Source: Thermopetrobacter sp.
GTDB lineage: Bacteria; Pseudomonadota; Alphaproteobacteria; Rhizobiales; Aestuariivirgaceae
Direction: 5' to 3'
DNA length: 19,454 nucleotides
NCBI GenBank assembly: GCA_011374735.1
Contig: DRPD01000387.1
Span: 1 to 19,454 of the forward strand
Shown here: one piece after another, positions 17,753 to 19,454 of the stretch
Layout: every line of letters begins with the position of its first letter
How positions within the stretch are numbered: the first letter of the stretch is position 1
The notes under the pieces: model-generated
Seen by the model: the letters and a program-made list of their open reading frames with translations, nothing else
What the model was told of the DNA's origin: nothing
The model's database searches: none
Made by a program: the position numbers and the translations under genes

Positions 17753-17829
17753 GGGTCCGTAGCTCAACTGGTCAGAGCCGTCGGCTCATAACCGATTGGT
17801 TGCAGGTTCGAGTCCTGCCGGACCCACCA
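17753..17829 (+). tRNA. tRNA with CAT anticodon (Met, or Ile2 if modified)
   Basis: A full cloverleaf is visible. The acceptor stem is GGGTCCG (17753-17759) with CGGACCC (17819-17825), perfectly paired. The D stem is GCTC/GAGC, the anticodon stem GTCGG/CCGAT with one G-U pair, the loop CTCATAA with anticodon CAT at 17787-17789, and the T arm GCAGG-TTCGAGT-CCTGC. The discriminator is A and CCA is encoded (17827-17829). The G1-C72 pair excludes bacterial initiator tRNA. CAT can be elongator Met or lysidine-modified Ile2 reading AUA; sequence alone here does not settle it. Confidence 0.95.
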
Positions 17830-18045
17830 ACGTTCGTTGGATTCGACTTCGGCATACTGTTGAAACGTGGGAGAGGACAACGGTCTTCCGTTCTCCACCT
17901 TCGCGGGGAGACTCATCAATGGCCTCTCCGCCTGCGCATGCCTCGCCAACATTCGTTGGATTCGACTTCCGCAGACTGTTGTTCCGTGGGACGGGACAAC
18001 GGTCTTCCATTCACCGGCTTCGCGGTGAAATTCATCAACGGGTAT
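17827..18045. repeat. Tandem duplication, 119-base period, beginning at the tRNA CCA
   Basis: Copy 1 starts at 17827 and copy 2 at 17946. The first 67 bases agree at 58 positions by my alignment (17827-17893 against 17946-18012); similarity continues more weakly to about 18045. Each copy opens with a hairpin CCAAC-NTTC-GTTGG and contains ACAACGGTCTTCC. A second hairpin with different bases occurs in both: TTCACCG/CGGTGAA in copy 2 (18010-18029) and TCTCC/GGAGA in copy 1. No gene is supported between the tRNA and 18075. Confidence 0.75.
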
Positions 18046-18074
18046 TCGCCGGGGCGGGCCGTCCCGTTAGGGCG

Positions 18075-19397
18075 CTACCGCACCAGCCTGAGTTTGGTTG
18101 TGGTGCCGCCACCGATCTTGCCAATGGCGAGATTGACGTCCATCGGGGTGTATATGCGGAAATAGTGATCCTTGCTTGATGCACACGCCTTGGCGTAAGG
18201 CTCGAGATTCGGCGCGCCCGTAAAATGCAGGAAATAAATCTCCGTGTTCTTGTTGCTCTTGATTTGATTGCAGACACGGACAAGGTTCTCATACCCGCCC
18301 GGGCTGGCGTTATTGCGCCCCCAAGGGTATTGGCGGTCCACTTCGAACTCATATATGACGGTGTGGCCATCGGTCGCAAAGACGATGATCTTGCGGGCCT
18401 TGCCGTAATCGGCCGGGTATTTCGGGACTCCCCACAATCCCCGCCACTTGGGGGAAATGAGCCGCCAGGCCCACGCCATGCCCTCGTCAAATCTTCCGGT
18501 TCCCACTGGCCTGACGGCTCTCAGCGTATTGAGAATGAGGTTGATGTTATTGGTTGGGCCGACAATTTTCTTCGGACAGAAGACATGATATGTCCAGCCA
18601 TTATGGAGAACATTGACCGTAGGTGAAAATTTCAATTGAGATGGCGTCTTGTCCGTCAAAACCCAAGGGATGCCACCGATATTCTCTTCGCGCGGTTGCA
18701 CACAACCGTTCCAGCCCGCCGGCACCGAATTCAGCCAGCCCGCATTGCCGGTGCCGACATTGGCCCGGTCGGACAATTCGATGAAAGACACATACAGATC
18801 CTTATTGCCCGAATGGCTCTGAAGCCTTCTGAGCATTCTGTCGAAAGTCCCGATGGAAGCATGCCAGACCGCGGCCATGGAAGCGGTGGTATCCAGAACA
18901 AACACCAACTCGGTCGGTTCGCCGGATGCGGTGGCAGCCGCTTCCGCCACTACCGTGACGGGCATTTTCTTGATGCCTATCAGGCCCAGGATCAGAGTCT
19001 TGTATCTTCCTTTGGCTATAACTCTTACCCCGTTCTTTTTTATTTTTACCTTCATTTTATTAACTTTCATGATGTTATTTTTCTTGTAATTCGCATTAAA
19101 ATAGTTCTTGGCGACTTTTTTAACTTCCGCCGGGCGCGATAATTCTTCCAGCATCATGGCCTTTGTGGCGGCGAGGGCCGCCGCATCGGCGGCCGCCTGC
19201 ATGCTGGATTTCATCTTGGTAATAGCGGTAAACTCGATGGATACACCAACAGCGGAGATAGCAGCGATCGCAAAAAGAGCTATAAAGATAGCAACGCTTC
19301 CGCTCTGATTGCGCAACAAACTGCGAATAGAGAACAATGCGCCGTTAAATCGGCTTATTGCCCGAAACGCGTTCGAGCCGCGTGTTGATTTTTTCAT
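18075..19397 (-). CDS. TadG-like pilus-assembly protein with vWA domain
   Basis: The 440-residue protein has an N-terminal TadE/G-like segment, with one membrane helix at about 33-56 (GSVAIFIALFAIAAISAVGV) followed by MQAAADAAALAATKA, typical of Flp/Tad pilus proteins. From about 163 it is a von Willebrand A domain with MIDAS residues D169-T-T-A-S173 (DxSxS variant), T300 and D343 (FATDG). Four cysteines (232, 274, 376, 405) in this periplasmic part could pair. TadG-type proteins anchor or assemble the tight-adherence pilus at the cell envelope; that role is inferred. The ATG at 19397 follows a G-rich ribosome site. No other tad gene is in the window. Bases are strikingly AT-rich (15 G+C in 19021-19080) and a Lys/Asn-rich stretch (104-123) follows, unlike its neighbours. 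Confidence 0.85.
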   Translation of the reverse strand: MKKSTRGSNAFRAISRFNGALFSIRSLLRNQSGSVAIFIALFAIAAISAVGVSIEFTAITKMKSSMQAAADAAALAATKAMMLEELSRPAEVKKVAKNYFNANYKKNNIMKVNKMKVKIKKNGVRVIAKGRYKTLILGLIGIKKMPVTVVAEAAATASGEPTELVFVLDTTASMAAVWHASIGTFDRMLRRLQSHSGNKDLYVSFIELSDRANVGTGNAGWLNSVPAGWNGCVQPREENIGGIPWVLTDKTPSQLKFSPTVNVLHNGWTYHVFCPKKIVGPTNNINLILNTLRAVRPVGTGRFDEGMAWAWRLISPKWRGLWGVPKYPADYGKARKIIVFATDGHTVIYEFEVDRQYPWGRNNASPGGYENLVRVCNQIKSNKNTEIYFLHFTGAPNLEPYAKACASSKDHYFRIYTPMDVNLAIGKIGGGTTTKLRLVR

Positions 19398-19454
19398 GGG
19401 ATTGTCCCCCCATCCATCTCGCCAACCCGGTTCGGGATGTGAAGGCCAAGATGT

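Noticed and set aside
17666..17767. Longer N terminus for the SIMPL protein
   Set aside because: The extension overlaps the tRNA in antisense, whereas ATG 17665 has a strong ribosome site and begins a signal peptide.
17827..17973. The repeated CCAAC-NTTC-GTTGG stretches as attL/attR of an integrated element
   Set aside because: The repeat starts at the CCA and does not include the T arm or acceptor stem, as tRNA att sites usually do; only 119 bases lie between copies and no integrase is seen.
17764..18010. Two minus-strand open frames of 62 and 74 codons ending in the tRNA
   Set aside because: Their C-terminal ends are the antisense of the tRNA (VRQDSNLQP and PAGLEPATNRL wording), a well-known class of spurious protein predictions; no ribosome site is seen.

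Overview
The window is a high-GC chromosomal stretch that reads as a free-living alphaproteobacterium, most likely Rhodospirillales-like. This rests on a PetP-type MarR gene divergent from a branched-chain aminotransferase, the order carA / yqeY-dnaG-rpoD, the pair mrcA-prfB, and a tRNA-CAT body of alphaproteobacterial type. The assignment is inference; no 16S or other taxonomic marker is present. Almost everything is core housekeeping. I found no transposase, integrase, CRISPR array, toxin-antitoxin pair or defence cluster, and no credible undescribed multi-gene system.

Layout. 1-3044: a REP-like hairpin, a MarR regulator (-) divergent from a branched-chain aminotransferase (+) with a palindromic operator lying over the promoter, then the convergent two-gene ABC exporter fetAB (-). 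3209-6465: ribosomal protein L25, peptidyl-tRNA hydrolase and the ribosome-associated ATPase YchF (a translation-linked run), then a secreted L,D-transpeptidase. 6466-6839 is a noncoding convergent gap with hairpins and a dispersed repeat. 6840-12667: carA (-), divergent from yqeY, dnaG and rpoD (+), an alphaproteobacterial version of the macromolecular-synthesis cluster. 12791-16513: the bifunctional penicillin-binding protein mrcA, then prfB, which needs a programmed +1 frameshift. 16514-16945 is a repeat-rich convergent gap. 16946-17829: a secreted SIMPL-domain protein (-) and a tRNA with a CAT anticodon (+). 17827-18074: a 119-bp-period tandem duplication starting at the tRNA CCA end. 18075-19397: an AT-rich Tad/vWA (TadG-like) gene (-).

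How the genes work together: L25, Pth, YchF, RF2 and the tRNA serve translation; DnaG and RpoD serve replication priming and housekeeping transcription; CarA feeds pyrimidine and arginine synthesis and the aminotransferase feeds branched-chain amino acids; PBP1A and the L,D-transpeptidase build and crosslink peptidoglycan. Items most worth a second look are the RF2 recoding site, the MarR operator-promoter overlap with an apparently leaderless marR, the tandem repeat abutting the tRNA, the heptamer array before dnaG, the two-hairpin dispersed repeats at gene ends, and the compositionally foreign TadG-like gene.
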